Shown: positions 53,484 through 62,564 of the stretch, one piece after another
How positions within the stretch are numbered: the first letter of the stretch is position 1
Layout of the letters: every line of letters starts with the position of its first letter
Assembly: GCA_964352025.1 (NCBI GenBank)
Contig: CAYGPZ010000002.1
Coordinates: 1-64,000 of the forward strand
Length of the DNA: 64,000 nt
Reading direction: 5' to 3'
DNA from: Hirschia sp964352025
GTDB taxonomy: Bacteria > Pseudomonadota > Alphaproteobacteria > Caulobacterales > Hyphomonadaceae
Notes under the pieces: generated by a model
The model's database searches: none
Seen by the model: only the letters and a program-made list of their open reading frames with translations
Told to the model about the DNA's origin: nothing
Translations under genes and position numbers: made by a program

Positions 53484-53527
53484 GTCTGATTTCTCCCCCA
53501 AGAAATTTAAGAATTGATTGGCTTTGC

Positions 53528-55507
53528 TTACTGGTTCTCAACCGCAGCAAATGCGTTAGCAAGTGAGCGGTAATAGGCCAGTTTTTCTTCTTCAACAGCG
53601 CTGATAGTTGTTGCTTCTTCCGCGCCGGGGAGAGGTGTGGCGGGCAGGTCTTGGTGTGCGATTTCCATGACGCTGTGCCAGATCTCTGCGGGAGTTTCGC
53701 CACCTGTGACTTTGCTCATAGGAGTGTCGTCGTCATTGCCGACCCAGACGCCGCCTATATAATCTGCTGTAAATCCGATAAAGACTGCGTCGCGCCAATC
53801 TTGGCTTGTGCCTGTTTTTCCCGCGACATCTCTGAATTTTTTAGGTGTCAGCGATGGAACTTCAGTCTCGTTTTTCGGCATTTCCAGTTTTGCTGTTTGA
53901 CCTGTTCCATTGATGACAACACGGCTCATCATGCCAACCATTTCTCGGTTATTGGCTTGGTCATAAATTTTCACGGGCTTGGAGGGTGTATGCGTGTAAA
54001 CGACATCACCGCGTGAGCTGCTTATTTCTTTAATGAGCCAAGGCTGGAATTTATAGCCACCCGTCGCAAACACACCATAGGCGCGCGTCATATCCATAAG
54101 CGGAATTTCTTCTGCACCCAATGATACAGACGGGAAATTGGCTATGGGCTTGGTGATGCCAAAACGACCAGCCAGACTGATGACATTTTCCATGCTCACT
54201 TCTTGAGCCAGAGATGCCGCCACGGTGTTGAGTGATTTGGCAAAAGCTTCCGACAGTGTGACAGCGCCCTTATAGCCGCCGCCATAGTTTTTGGGCTTCC
54301 AGCCATCTATCGAAACAGGTTCATCGCGACGTACATCATAAGCGTGGATGTTTTGTTCAAGGGCTGCTGCAAAAACGAAGGCTTTAAAGGCAGAGCCAGG
54401 TTGGCGCATAGCTTGAGTGGCGCGGTTGAACTGGCTGTCCGCATAGCTTCGACCACCGACCATGGCACGCAAAGCGCCGTCTTTATCCAGAATGACGATT
54501 GCGCCTTGATCTATTTTCTTCTTCTCGCCGACTTCATCTAATTTGGCATTGAGAATGTCGGATGCTTGGGCCTGTAACTCTAGATCGACCGATAGGGTCA
54601 CGATCATATCGGGGACGTTTTTGCCCTTGGTGATTTCTTTTGCGCGTTCAGTCGCGGCATCCAGAATATACCCCAGTCGCGGGTCATATTCTTCTTCTAT
54701 CAAAGTTATGGGCTCTTCTTTTGCGCGTTGCGCGGTTGTTGGCGTGATGTAGGTATTGTTCGCCATGCGGCTGATCACGAGGTTACGTCGCTCGATGGCA
54801 AGGTCCATATTCTTGCGTGGCGAATAGCGCGATGGTGCTTGGGGCAGGCCAGCTATAAGTGCAGCTTCAGCGACAGTAAGTTCTTTTGGGGATTTGCCAA
54901 AATAGGTATGTGAAGCAGCATCAAGTCCATAACTGCGTGAGCCAAGGAAAATACGGTTTATATAAAGCTCGAGAATTTCTTCTTTGCTGAGCACTTGCTC
55001 AAGCTCTGAGGCGAGACGTGCTTCTTGAGCTTTACGGCGCAATGTACGTTCGGATGTCAGGAAGAGGTTTTTGACCAATTGCTGGGTGAGGGTTGAACCA
55101 CCTTGCACAGTTTCACCTGCTCGCCAGTTTGCAAATGCAGCCCTTAAAATTGCGAGACGATCAATACCTGTGTGTTGGTAAAAACGTTGATCTTCGACAG
55201 AGAGAAAAGCTTGAACGACATGCGGCGGCAGATCGGCTGGTGCGATGATTTTTCCATAGCGAGGACCACGCACGGCTATTGTTTCGCCATTCTCGTCGAG
55301 AAACTCGATTGCTGGGTCGCGGTTCATTGACCATAGCGCGTCTTTAGACGGCAAAGCAGGCATTTGCGCAAACAGCGCATTCCACAAAAGTGCGCCAGAC
55401 AACAAAATCGTAACGACAACAGAAAGTACGCCAATGCTGATCCATTTGAGCAGCTGTGAGCGCTTCTTGTCTTCTTTCGCCAGTTTGTCTGCTCTATAGC
55501 CTGCCAT
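53528..55507 (-). CDS. mrcA: Bifunctional penicillin-binding protein 1A
   Basis: 659-residue class A PBP that polymerises and cross-links peptidoglycan. After a cytoplasmic tail and one membrane helix (WISIGVLSVVVTILLSGALLW) comes a glycosyltransferase domain with SVEDQRFYQHTGIDRLAILR, GGSTLTQQLVKNLFL and EILELYINRIFLG. The transpeptidase has RQPGSAFKAFVFAAAL (SxxK), SLNTVAAS (SxN) and KTGTSQDW (KTG). It has no PASTA or long C-terminal extension. Nothing else of the PBP1A operon is beside it. Confidence 0.95.
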   Translation of the reverse strand: MAGYRADKLAKEDKKRSQLLKWISIGVLSVVVTILLSGALLWNALFAQMPALPSKDALWSMNRDPAIEFLDENGETIAVRGPRYGKIIAPADLPPHVVQAFLSVEDQRFYQHTGIDRLAILRAAFANWRAGETVQGGSTLTQQLVKNLFLTSERTLRRKAQEARLASELEQVLSKEEILELYINRIFLGSRSYGLDAASHTYFGKSPKELTVAEAALIAGLPQAPSRYSPRKNMDLAIERRNLVISRMANNTYITPTTAQRAKEEPITLIEEEYDPRLGYILDAATERAKEITKGKNVPDMIVTLSVDLELQAQASDILNAKLDEVGEKKKIDQGAIVILDKDGALRAMVGGRSYADSQFNRATQAMRQPGSAFKAFVFAAALEQNIHAYDVRRDEPVSIDGWKPKNYGGGYKGAVTLSEAFAKSLNTVAASLAQEVSMENVISLAGRFGITKPIANFPSVSLGAEEIPLMDMTRAYGVFATGGYKFQPWLIKEISSSRGDVVYTHTPSKPVKIYDQANNREMVGMMSRVVINGTGQTAKLEMPKNETEVPSLTPKKFRDVAGKTGTSQDWRDAVFIGFTADYIGGVWVGNDDDTPMSKVTGGETPAEIWHSVMEIAHQDLPATPLPGAEEATTISAVEEEKLAYYRSLANAFAAVENQ

Positions 55508-55785
55508 TCGATTTATGGACCTGTTTTGGAAATTCCTACGTCTTGCCTAGTGGTTTAAGGTTTATATCTGGTCAAGATATTTCATCAACTAACCATGATT
55601 CATGGCGTGAATGTGGGGTTTTGTGCGTTTTTGAGGATAGATATGTGCCTTATCCCGCTAGCGTTGAAAAATACTGTAATGGTATCAATCGGCTGTGTGT
55701 TTTGGGCAGCAAGAAATCCGACCTAGCACTAAGCTGTCCTATATTTGCCAGACTGAACAAAAACCCCAAACAATAGAGCAAAAGC

Positions 55786-56280
55786 ATGGAGCAATTGGAT
55801 CATCCTGATTGGCTGTTGCGTGAATATGATTATAGCGCGGGCATGTCGACAACGCAGATGGCTGAAAAATACAGCGTCTCATGTCAGCAGGTGACGGCAT
55901 GGAAAGTGAAATTTGACTGGCAGCGTGCGGAAAGTCTGGCTGTTTTGCTGAAGCCTAAAATCAAGCGGGTGCTTTTTGCTGCTGAAACCGAGCTGATGCG
56001 CGGTGATCTTGATGACTGTCTTAAGCGTCTCAAAGCCATCAATTTATACCTGAAAACGTTTCAGGACGTTGAAGGCTTGGGGCAATCCAAACAAACGGGA
56101 AATACAATGAATGACAAGCAGTCCAGACCGGATGATCGAAACCAGTCAATTGATGAGCTTCGGTTCGAGTTGCAGAAGCGCTTGGAAGACATTGTCGGAC
56201 CCGAAGAAACAAAGTCAGCTTTCGGACGCTGTGGCGTGCCTTATCAAGGACGAGACGACAGCGCAGACACTGAAACATAA
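55786..56280 (+). CDS. GTA g1-like protein (terminase small subunit candidate)
   Basis: 164 residues. The N-terminal part carries a helix-turn-helix (LLREYDYSAGMSTTQMAEKY, then SCQQVTAWKVKFDW) and the next helices are charged (KRVLFAAETELMRGDLDDC), the shape of a small terminase. It is the first gene of the gene-transfer-agent-type head cluster. The last 57 codons overlap the 5' part of the large-terminase frame. RcGTA gp1 is a small terminase in the literature; identity here rests on position and the HTH, not clear sequence match. Confidence 0.6.
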   Translation: MEQLDHPDWLLREYDYSAGMSTTQMAEKYSVSCQQVTAWKVKFDWQRAESLAVLLKPKIKRVLFAAETELMRGDLDDCLKRLKAINLYLKTFQDVEGLGQSKQTGNTMNDKQSRPDDRNQSIDELRFELQKRLEDIVGPEETKSAFGRCGVPYQGRDDSADTET

Positions 56281-57481
56281 TTGGTGGTTTCAAGCGCATG
56301 AAGGGCAAATACCTCCCGATACAGATTGGCGTATTTGGCTGTATATGGGCGGTCGCGGTGCTGGCAAAACGCGTGCGGGCGCAGAATGGGTTCGGTCGCA
56401 AGTATTTGAACATGGTAAGCGGCGTATTGCGCTGGTGGGGCCAACTTTAAGCGATGTGCGTGAGGTGATGATTGAAGGGCCTTCTGGTGTTCGCAATATC
56501 GGACCATATGAAGAAAGACCGATCTATTCGCCGACGCGGCGGCGGATTGAATGGCCTAATGGTGCAGAAGGGTTTGTGTTTTCAGCGGAAGATCCTGACA
56601 GTTTGCGCGGTCCGCAATTTGATGCGGCGTGGGGTGATGAAATTGGCGCGTGGAACCGCGCGATTGATTGTTGGGATATGCTGATGTTTGGTTTGCGGCT
56701 GGGCGATCATCCGCAAATCTGCGCGACAACAACGCCAAGACCGACAGAGTTAATTCGCAAATTGGTGAAGGCCGAAAATGTTGTGATCACACGGGCTAGC
56801 ACTTATGCAAATCAGCGCAATTTAGCATCGGGATTTATAGACGCAGTCAAATCCAGCTATGGTGGTACACGGCTTGGGCGACAAGAAATTGACGGTGAAC
56901 TGATCGATGATCCTAAAGGTGCATTATGGCTACGTTCGCAAATAGAAACTAACCGTACTATTAATAAAGAGCATGAATTTCAACGTATTGTAATAGCAAT
57001 TGATCCGCCAGCCAGCAAAGGTGCTAAGGCTGATACTTGTGGAATTATCGCAGCAGGACGCACAGTTCAGGGCAAAGGCGTGGTATTGGCCGATGCATCT
57101 GTGCAAGGGTTAAGGCCACTCGATTGGGCCGGACGTGCATCCAGCCTTGCCAATGATTATGGCGGTGCTGAAATTATCGCTGAAGCCAATCAGGGCGGTG
57201 AAATGGTGCGCGATGTGCTGGAAACGGCTGGCTGCATCGCGCCAATTCGGCTTGTTCATGCGCGGCTCAATAAAGCGGCAAGAGCAGCCCCTGTGGCAGC
57301 GCTCTATGCGCAAAACAAGATTACCCATGCGGGCAGCTTTCCCGCGCTAGAAGACCAGATGTGCCTGTTTGGCTCTGATGTTTCTAGCGGCTCCCCCGAC
57401 CGCGTCGATGCGCTTGTCTGGGCGATGACTGTGTTGATGTTGGAGAAAAATATGCTACCACCACGTGTGAGGCGGGTTTAG
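56111..57481 (+). CDS. GTA large terminase (g2)
   Basis: Packaging ATPase and nuclease of the head. Walker A is GGRGAGKTRAGAEW near residue 78, Walker B is FDAAWGDEIGAW, the coupling motif is ATTTPRPTELI, and the nuclease shows VIAIDPPAS, AEANQGGE and DRVDALVWAM. If started at ATG 56111 it overlaps the g1 frame by 170 bases; GTG 56231 gives a smaller overlap, so the start is open. GTA packs host DNA headful by headful. Full length at about 456 residues. Confidence 0.85.
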   Translation: MTSSPDRMIETSQLMSFGSSCRSAWKTLSDPKKQSQLSDAVACLIKDETTAQTLKHNWWFQAHEGQIPPDTDWRIWLYMGGRGAGKTRAGAEWVRSQVFEHGKRRIALVGPTLSDVREVMIEGPSGVRNIGPYEERPIYSPTRRRIEWPNGAEGFVFSAEDPDSLRGPQFDAAWGDEIGAWNRAIDCWDMLMFGLRLGDHPQICATTTPRPTELIRKLVKAENVVITRASTYANQRNLASGFIDAVKSSYGGTRLGRQEIDGELIDDPKGALWLRSQIETNRTINKEHEFQRIVIAIDPPASKGAKADTCGIIAAGRTVQGKGVVLADASVQGLRPLDWAGRASSLANDYGGAEIIAEANQGGEMVRDVLETAGCIAPIRLVHARLNKAARAAPVAALYAQNKITHAGSFPALEDQMCLFGSDVSSGSPDRVDALVWAMTVLMLEKNMLPPRVRRV

Positions 57482-57503
57482 TCGTTGATATTTAAGTGAA
57501 AGA

Positions 57504-57794
57504 ATGATGCGTTATCAAAAAATCATTTCTGGAATAGTGTTGTTATGCTTCCTGTGTTCACTGGTCAGTCATCCTGACACATTTAGAAATAATTTTTGGC
57601 CCATAAACATTGCTCTAGATAGAGATTTATTTTTTGGCTGTATGACAGGCATGAATGGAAATTATTGGTCGGTTGAGTTCTTTAATTCTGTAGTTGCACC
57701 AAGTATTGGTGGGATAATGTTGATATCCTTTTTTATTGCATTCGGCCTCTATAAGTTGACAATATTCATGAGCGATAAAGCGCAGGAGGATTAG
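57504..57794 (+). CDS. Small membrane protein inserted in the GTA cluster (between g2 and g3)
   Basis: 96 residues with a signal-like helix (KIISGIVLLCFLCSLVSH) and a second helix (APSIGGIMLISFFIAFGLY). Two Met codons at 57504 and 57507 are possible starts. Not a known GTA gene and AT-rich compared with its neighbours. A leftover gap of 118 bases follows before the portal gene, with no gene seen. Confidence 0.6.
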   Translation: MMRYQKIISGIVLLCFLCSLVSHPDTFRNNFWPINIALDRDLFFGCMTGMNGNYWSVEFFNSVVAPSIGGIMLISFFIAFGLYKLTIFMSDKAQED

Positions 57795-57912
57795 TTTGCT
57801 ATGCAGACTGTCCGCCGTATTTTTATATTGAGTGTATCGGTTAGCGCGAAGTTCGGCATTTACTGCTGCCTAAAGACTTAAAATCATAAAAATCTAATCA
57901 AAGGAAAATTCT

Positions 57913-59061
57913 ATGTTTCCATGGAAAACGCGTGAGGCGAAAGCTTCAGGTGTGCCTTTTGTTGCCTTGTCGCAACTGGGCAGTGCGCGCTGGACGCGGG
58001 ATAAAGCATCGCTGACCCGTGAAGGCATGTTGCAAAACGCTATTGGGTATCGCTGTGTGCGACTGATTGCCGAGGCGGCTGCGGGTGTGCGATGGCGCAA
58101 TACTGAGGGCAGTGACGACGCGCTTGCCTTGCTGGATAATCCTAACCCCGAGCAATCGGGAATTGAGTTGATGGAGGCGTTTTATGGCCACCTTCAGACC
58201 AATGGGAATGCGTATTTGCATGGTGTGGTGCTGGATGATGGTGGCGAATATCAGATGCCGCGCCAAATCTATGCTTTGCGGCCTGATCGGATAACACCGA
58301 TTGCAGGGCCACAAGGTTGGCCGCTGGGGTGGAACTATAAGGTGGATCGCACATCGCGGCGCTTTATGCGCGAGGCGGATGGCTGGTCGCCTATCATGCA
58401 TTTCAAGTTGTTTCATCCACTCGATGATTATGAGGGCATGTCACCTTTGGAAGCAGCAGGTAAGGCCGTGGATGTGCATAATGCAGGCGCGAGCTGGGCC
58501 AAGGCGTTGATTGATAATTCAGCGCGGCCTTCTGGGGCGTTGATATATGGCAAGGGCGGTGAACGCCTGACGCCGGAGCAGTTTACGCGCCTAAAACGTG
58601 AGCTGGAAGATGCGCATACTGGAGCTAACAATGCAGGGAGGCCCATGTTGCTGGAGGGTGGTCTGGATTGGAAGCCAATGGGGCTGACGCCATCGGATAT
58701 GGACTTCATTGCTGCGCGTCATGATGCTGCGCGGGAGATTGCGCTGGCCTTTGGTGTGCCGCCCATGATGTTGGGCATTCCGGGCGATAACACCTATTCC
58801 AATTACAAGGAAGCCAATATGGCGTTCTGGCGCCTGACGGTGTTGCCGTTGGTGGAGAAAGCAGGACGTAGCTTGTCTAGCTGGTTGTCTGTACGATCGG
58901 AAACCCGTGTGGATTTGCGGCCTGATCTGGACAGTATCTCTGCGCTGTCATCTGAGCGCGACGCGCTTTGGGCGAGGCTGGAGAATGTAACCTATCTGAG
59001 CGACGATGAAAAGCGTGAGATTGCTGGTTTGCCGCCTCGCGAAAAGGAGGGCGGCGCATGA
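57913..59061 (+). CDS. HK97-type portal protein (GTA g3)
   Basis: 382-residue portal ring subunit through which DNA enters and leaves the capsid. Marks include the opening KASGVPFVALSQLGSARWT, YRCVRLIAEAAAGVRWRNT, the core FKLFHPLDDYEGMSPLEAA and GVPPMMLGIPGDNTYSNYKEA. AAGGAAA precedes the ATG. It ends in the ATGA start of the g3.5-like gene, so translation is coupled. Confidence 0.93.
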   Translation: MFPWKTREAKASGVPFVALSQLGSARWTRDKASLTREGMLQNAIGYRCVRLIAEAAAGVRWRNTEGSDDALALLDNPNPEQSGIELMEAFYGHLQTNGNAYLHGVVLDDGGEYQMPRQIYALRPDRITPIAGPQGWPLGWNYKVDRTSRRFMREADGWSPIMHFKLFHPLDDYEGMSPLEAAGKAVDVHNAGASWAKALIDNSARPSGALIYGKGGERLTPEQFTRLKRELEDAHTGANNAGRPMLLEGGLDWKPMGLTPSDMDFIAARHDAAREIALAFGVPPMMLGIPGDNTYSNYKEANMAFWRLTVLPLVEKAGRSLSSWLSVRSETRVDLRPDLDSISALSSERDALWARLENVTYLSDDEKREIAGLPPREKEGGA

Positions 59062-59285
59062 GCTTTGATCGTAAGTTGACTATCGGTGTTTTGATCACGA
59101 TTGTGCTTCAGCTGGTCGGGGCTTTGTTGTGGACGGGAGCGGCAGCAGAGAGACTAAAATCAGTTGAGGCGCAATTGATTGAACAACGTCCCGTGGCCGA
59201 ACGTCTTGCGCGTTTGGAGGCAGAGATGAGTGCGGCCCGCCGTCAGCTCGACCGGATTGAGAGGAAGGTGAGCGCGCATGAATGA
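59058..59285 (+). CDS. GTA g3.5-like small protein
   Basis: 75 residues: a short N-terminal hydrophobic segment (LTIGVLITIVLQLVGALLW), then a coiled coil (EQRPVAERLARLEAEMSAAR) of heptad-rich charged residues. It overlaps the portal stop (ATGA) and the protease start (ATGAATGA). The position matches the small gene between portal and protease in GTA clusters. It may be a scaffold or membrane helper, but its role is unknown. Confidence 0.75.
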   Translation: MSFDRKLTIGVLITIVLQLVGALLWTGAAAERLKSVEAQLIEQRPVAERLARLEAEMSAARRQLDRIERKVSAHE

Positions 59286-59712
59286 GCCGATACTTATCGA
59301 AGGATATGCCAGCATATTTGGGGAACCGGATTTAGCTGGCGATATTGTGCGGGCAGGTGCGTTTTCGCGGTCCTTGTCTGGGCTGAATAAATCAATCCCC
59401 ATGCTGCTACAGCATAAGGGCGGTAAAGTCGCTGGGCATTGGACGCGTGTGCGAGAGGATGGAAAAGGTCTGTTTATGCGTGGATTGATCGATCCATCTC
59501 TGCCAGCCGGTAAAATCGCAGCTAAGCTTATGCGCCATAAACTGTTGGATGGTTTATCTATCGGCTTTATCGCGGGCGATTGGCGACCTGCTGGTGTGTC
59601 TGGCCGTGTACTCAATACGCTGGATTTGCGAGAGGTATCGCTGGTGACAACACCGATGGCTCCCAAGGCGCGGTTTGCAATGATTGGCGAAACGATGAAA
59701 CTTGCTGCGTAG
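59278..59712 (+). CDS. HK97-type prohead protease (GTA g4)
   Basis: 144 residues. The serine protease matures the capsid. Marks are ILIEGYASIFGEPDLAGDIV, the His region MLLQHKGGKVAGHW, and the Ser in KLLDGLSIGFIAGDW. Shorter than free phage proteases, normal for GTA. It overlaps the g3.5-like gene by eight bases. The stop is followed at once by a strong hairpin and 512 bases without a clear gene before the next inserted gene. Confidence 0.92.
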   Translation: MNEPILIEGYASIFGEPDLAGDIVRAGAFSRSLSGLNKSIPMLLQHKGGKVAGHWTRVREDGKGLFMRGLIDPSLPAGKIAAKLMRHKLLDGLSIGFIAGDWRPAGVSGRVLNTLDLREVSLVTTPMAPKARFAMIGETMKLAA

Positions 59713-59716
59713 TGAA

Positions 59717-59762
59717 ATTGAAAGTCTGAAGAGTTGTATTTCATCCTCTTCAGGCTTTCAAT
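59717..59762. other. Strong hairpin directly after the GTA protease gene
   Basis: Arms of 17 bases (59717-59733, ATTGAAAGTCTGAAGAG, and 59746-59762) pair except for one T-G, with a 12-base loop. No T-run follows, so it is not a standard terminator. It starts 4 bases after the protease stop. Confidence 0.7.
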
Positions 59763-60224
59763 TCGGGTTGAGGCTATAGCTATAATAGCTCTTTAACCAT
59801 CAACCATGTTTGTCTAATAAAGAACAAAGCGGTACCGGCCAACGCTAGGGCGCTTTTCAGTTTTTTAAAGAAAATATTCATTTTAGTTAACGTCAGTCGT
59901 ATTCGTTGAAAGCTGCATCCGAAGACGAGGTTTCCTTCTCCCGCGAAAGAAGGATAATATCGAAACCGATATAGTCTTCATCAAACAAACTGACGAAGGA
60001 TCTCCCGAATCACTTCACGTCTAAATGGACGTATTAACCTCCAAAAGAATACACTGGTTTAAAAAATAGTCAAAGGACAATTTCAAAACTTAGAATGCTA
60101 GATATTTCAAACGAGATGGATGGAGTAAGAACTTGGATAGATATTAATGGTGCTTTCCTTGCCGCTCGATCCAAATCATGAGATTAAAGGCGTATAGTTA
60201 AAACCCCTAAATGGATGCGTCTTG
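59763..60224. other. Long gap without a clear gene inside the GTA cluster
   Basis: About 460 bases between g4 and the inserted membrane gene. It holds a possible 33-residue minus-strand frame (59780-59881), a hairpin-like CCTTCT/AGAAGG near 59930-59950 related to the palindromic repeats, and a 28-codon plus-strand frame near 60095. None is convincing. Confidence 0.5.
59780..59881 (-). CDS. Possible 33-residue small protein
   Basis: From ATG 59881 on the minus strand: a basic N-terminus (MNIFFKKLKSALA) and an apolar helix (LALAGTALFFIRQTWL) followed by a short tail. The composition resembles a small membrane peptide. No ribosome site is seen, so this may be chance. Confidence 0.3.
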   Translation of the reverse strand: MNIFFKKLKSALALAGTALFFIRQTWLMVKELL

Positions 60225-60629
60225 ATGCCAGCTAAAAGCAAGTTTGACCGGTCATTCGTGATCGACAATTGGCGCATTGTTCTGCCAGCAGCTTTGGTCG
60301 GTTTAATTGTGCTGCAGCTTATGGGTTTGAACCTGAAGCTGGTTTTCTTTTTAGTGTTAGCGGGCGCGGTGCTTTATCTTCTGCGTAAGCGGATATTGCG
60401 GGTATTTCCAAAGGGCAAAAACCGGATTGTGATCCAGTTTGGCAAGAGCAAAATTTCACTGAAGAAAAGACAAGTCTATATGGGCGCGATAGCGCTGGTT
60501 GCGGCTTGGGTATTTCTATCTCTACTTGGCAAGATATTCTGGGCGCTGGCCGTATTAGCGCTTGGTTTTGTCGTGATTGTCGGCGGGCTTGCATTGGGCG
60601 AGCGTATGCTGCCGCGTGATAAAGCCTAG
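60225..60629 (+). CDS. Membrane protein inserted in the GTA cluster (between g4 and g5)
   Basis: About 134 residues from ATG 60225. Two pairs of hydrophobic helices (IVLPAALVGLIVLQLMGL, LVFFLVLAGAVLYLL, and VYMGAIALVAAWVFLSLLG with WALAVLALGFVVIVGGLAL) flank a short cytoplasmic basic loop (RKRILRVFPKGKNRIV). No known GTA gene corresponds to it. Family not recognised. Confidence 0.65.
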   Translation: MPAKSKFDRSFVIDNWRIVLPAALVGLIVLQLMGLNLKLVFFLVLAGAVLYLLRKRILRVFPKGKNRIVIQFGKSKISLKKRQVYMGAIALVAAWVFLSLLGKIFWALAVLALGFVVIVGGLALGERMLPRDKA

Positions 60630-60659
60630 CGCTTATTTACTAGACATTTAAAGTTTAGA

Positions 60660-60684
60660 GTGCAGGCAAATGTCTGCGCTTTAT
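60660..60684 (+). terminator. Weak terminator-like hairpin after the inserted membrane gene
   Basis: GTGCAGGC (60660-60667) pairs with GTCTGCGC, including two G-T pairs, around AAAT, and is followed by TTTAT. Weak stem and short T-run, so low confidence. Confidence 0.35.
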
Positions 60685-60762
60685 GGCTTTGGGCTTAGCT
60701 CGAAGTTGATGAAAAGGCGTGGCGAATGCGCTGCGTCTAAACCTTATATCTAAGGATATTCA

Positions 60763-62001
60763 ATGACATTGGAAACTAAAATGGGCGCAGCTGCAACAGC
60801 AGGTGCGAATGATGAATTTCGCGCTGTTTCTGCCCAGATTATGGCGGCGTTTGAAGACTTAAAGGAGACAAATGATGCGCGTCTGGCTGATATTGAAAAA
60901 CGCGGCGCGGCTGATCCTCTCCTTGATGAAAAACTTGGGCGTATTGAAGCCGCAATCGATAAACAGCAAGGCCGTCTCGACCGTATTTCGCTCGATGCAT
61001 CGCGCCCGTCTGTGGGTAAAAGCGGTTTGGATCAAATTCAAAATACTGAGCACAAATCCGCGTGGGATGGATATCTTCGCTCGGGCGATGATTCAGGCTT
61101 GGCGCGATTGGACACAAAAGCGCTGACCCAAGCGACCGATGCGCAGGGTGGTTATGTGGCTCCCGCAGAATTGGATCGTTTGATTGAGGCGCGCCTCACG
61201 GCGTCTAGTCCTATGCGTCAGATTGCGAGCGTGCGTCAGACATCTGCAATGGTGTTTAAAAAGCCTGTTGGGTTGGGTGCACAAGGTGCTTGGGCAAGTG
61301 AAACAGGCGCGCGTGCTGAAACGACTGCGCCGACGTTAGATTTGCTGGAGTTTCCAGCAGCTGAACTTTACGCCATGCCGGCAGCAACGCAGACGCTATT
61401 GGATGACGCTTATGCCGACATTGATGAATGGCTGGCCGATGAAGTTGAGGCGGCTTTCTCTGCGCAGGAAAGTGCAGCATTCATCACTGGTGATGGAGTG
61501 AACAAACCCAAGGGTTTGCTGGATTATACAATCGCTGACAATGCATCTGCAGTGTGGGGCGAGATTGGTTCAGTCGCATCGGGTGGTTCTGGGGATTTTG
61601 CGGCATCTGATCCAGCGGATGCCTTGATCGATCTTATCTATGCACCCAAAGCACAGTTTCGAGCCAATGGTCGCTTTGTCATGAATCGTCGCACATTATC
61701 GGCGGTGCGCAAATTGAAGGATAGTTCGGGTCAATATGTCTGGCGTCCAGGTATGGCGGGTGAAGCTGCGACGGTGCTGGGTTATCCAGTGACCGAGATT
61801 GAGGATATGCCAGATATTGGTGCGGGCAATGCAGCGATTGCGTTTGGTGATTTCCGCAAGGGATATCTCATCGTTGACCGTCAGGGCGCGCGTGTTTTGC
61901 GTGATCCATATTCTGCCAAGCCATATGTGTTGTTCTACACAACCAAGCGTGTGGGCGGCGGCGTACAGAACTTTGACGCTATTAAAGTGATGACCTTTTA
62001 A
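60763..62001 (+). CDS. HK97-type major capsid protein (GTA g5)
   Basis: 412 residues. A coiled-coil scaffold-like N-terminus (ADIEKRGAADPLLDEKLGRI, about residues 20-80) precedes the HK97 fold: QATDAQGGYVAPAELDRLIEA, VYAMPAATQ-like TQTLLDDAYADIDEWL, FAAQESAAF region and GVNKPKGLLDYTI, closing with NFDAIKVMTF. The protease (g4) would cut off the N-terminal part. AAGGA precedes the ATG. Confidence 0.94.
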   Translation: MTLETKMGAAATAGANDEFRAVSAQIMAAFEDLKETNDARLADIEKRGAADPLLDEKLGRIEAAIDKQQGRLDRISLDASRPSVGKSGLDQIQNTEHKSAWDGYLRSGDDSGLARLDTKALTQATDAQGGYVAPAELDRLIEARLTASSPMRQIASVRQTSAMVFKKPVGLGAQGAWASETGARAETTAPTLDLLEFPAAELYAMPAATQTLLDDAYADIDEWLADEVEAAFSAQESAAFITGDGVNKPKGLLDYTIADNASAVWGEIGSVASGGSGDFAASDPADALIDLIYAPKAQFRANGRFVMNRRTLSAVRKLKDSSGQYVWRPGMAGEAATVLGYPVTEIEDMPDIGAGNAAIAFGDFRKGYLIVDRQGARVLRDPYSAKPYVLFYTTKRVGGGVQNFDAIKVMTF

Positions 62002-62159
62002 GGCACAAAAATGGGTGTGTTTCCTTGGCATGGTTTAGGGAAATGCACCCGAATGTGCAGATTTTTAGAATCCGTGTAATGATGAAACAAATGACTACTA
62101 GAAACACCGCTTTGTCGGCGTATTTCGAGGAAGCGGGAGCACACTAATGAGGTTGTCTC

Positions 62160-62498
62160 ATGAAGTATTTCCGCGTGTTTTTGTATATTGTTCTAGCGTT
62201 TCTAAATGCGTTCTGGCTGGGGGTTTCCGCTTCGGTTGCGGTTCTGTCCGGATTTTTTGCTGCTGATAATGTCAGCAATGGATGGTGGTTAGCCGCGATA
62301 CATTGGGTCAGCTTTATCGGGCATTTTGGGTTTATGCTTTTGGCATGGGGATACCGACGAACATTGTCTCCGCTGAAAATGTTTGCCTTATTGGCTTCTC
62401 CGCTTCTGTTTTACGCCATGTGGCGCGCAGGATATTGGGTCTATAATTCCTATTTCCTTAATTGTGAAAACTGCTCAGTGTCACTGCCAATTTTCTAG
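62160..62498 (+). CDS. Small membrane protein inserted in the GTA cluster (between g5 and g6)
   Basis: 112 residues with three hydrophobic segments (FLYIVLAFLNAFWLGVSAS, WWLAAIHWVSFIGHFGFML and MFALLASPLLFYAMWRAGY) and Cys near the C-terminus (LNCENCSV). It is not a known GTA gene. The 158 bases before it show nothing clear. Family not recognised. Confidence 0.6.
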   Translation: MKYFRVFLYIVLAFLNAFWLGVSASVAVLSGFFAADNVSNGWWLAAIHWVSFIGHFGFMLLAWGYRRTLSPLKMFALLASPLLFYAMWRAGYWVYNSYFLNCENCSVSLPIF

Positions 62499-62564
62499 CA
62501 TTCCTCTGAGTATGTAGAATAATCATCCGACGCTAAATGGCGTCGGTTCTTCAAGGACATTTAA

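Noticed and set aside
55456..55776. Plus-strand frame before the GTA cluster
   Set aside because: It starts inside the PBP1A gene on the opposite strand and its product has no domain or signal.
57801..57881. 26-codon frame before the portal gene
   Set aside because: No ribosome site and no clear composition signal.
59840..60060. RnpA-like pieces in three frames on the minus strand (RRPF-like, FDIILLSR, KKLKSAL)
   Set aside because: The likeness is vague, frames are broken by several stops, and part is palindromic repeat, so I do not claim an rnpA remnant.
60095..60181. 28-codon frame in the GTA gap
   Set aside because: Too short, with no ribosome site.
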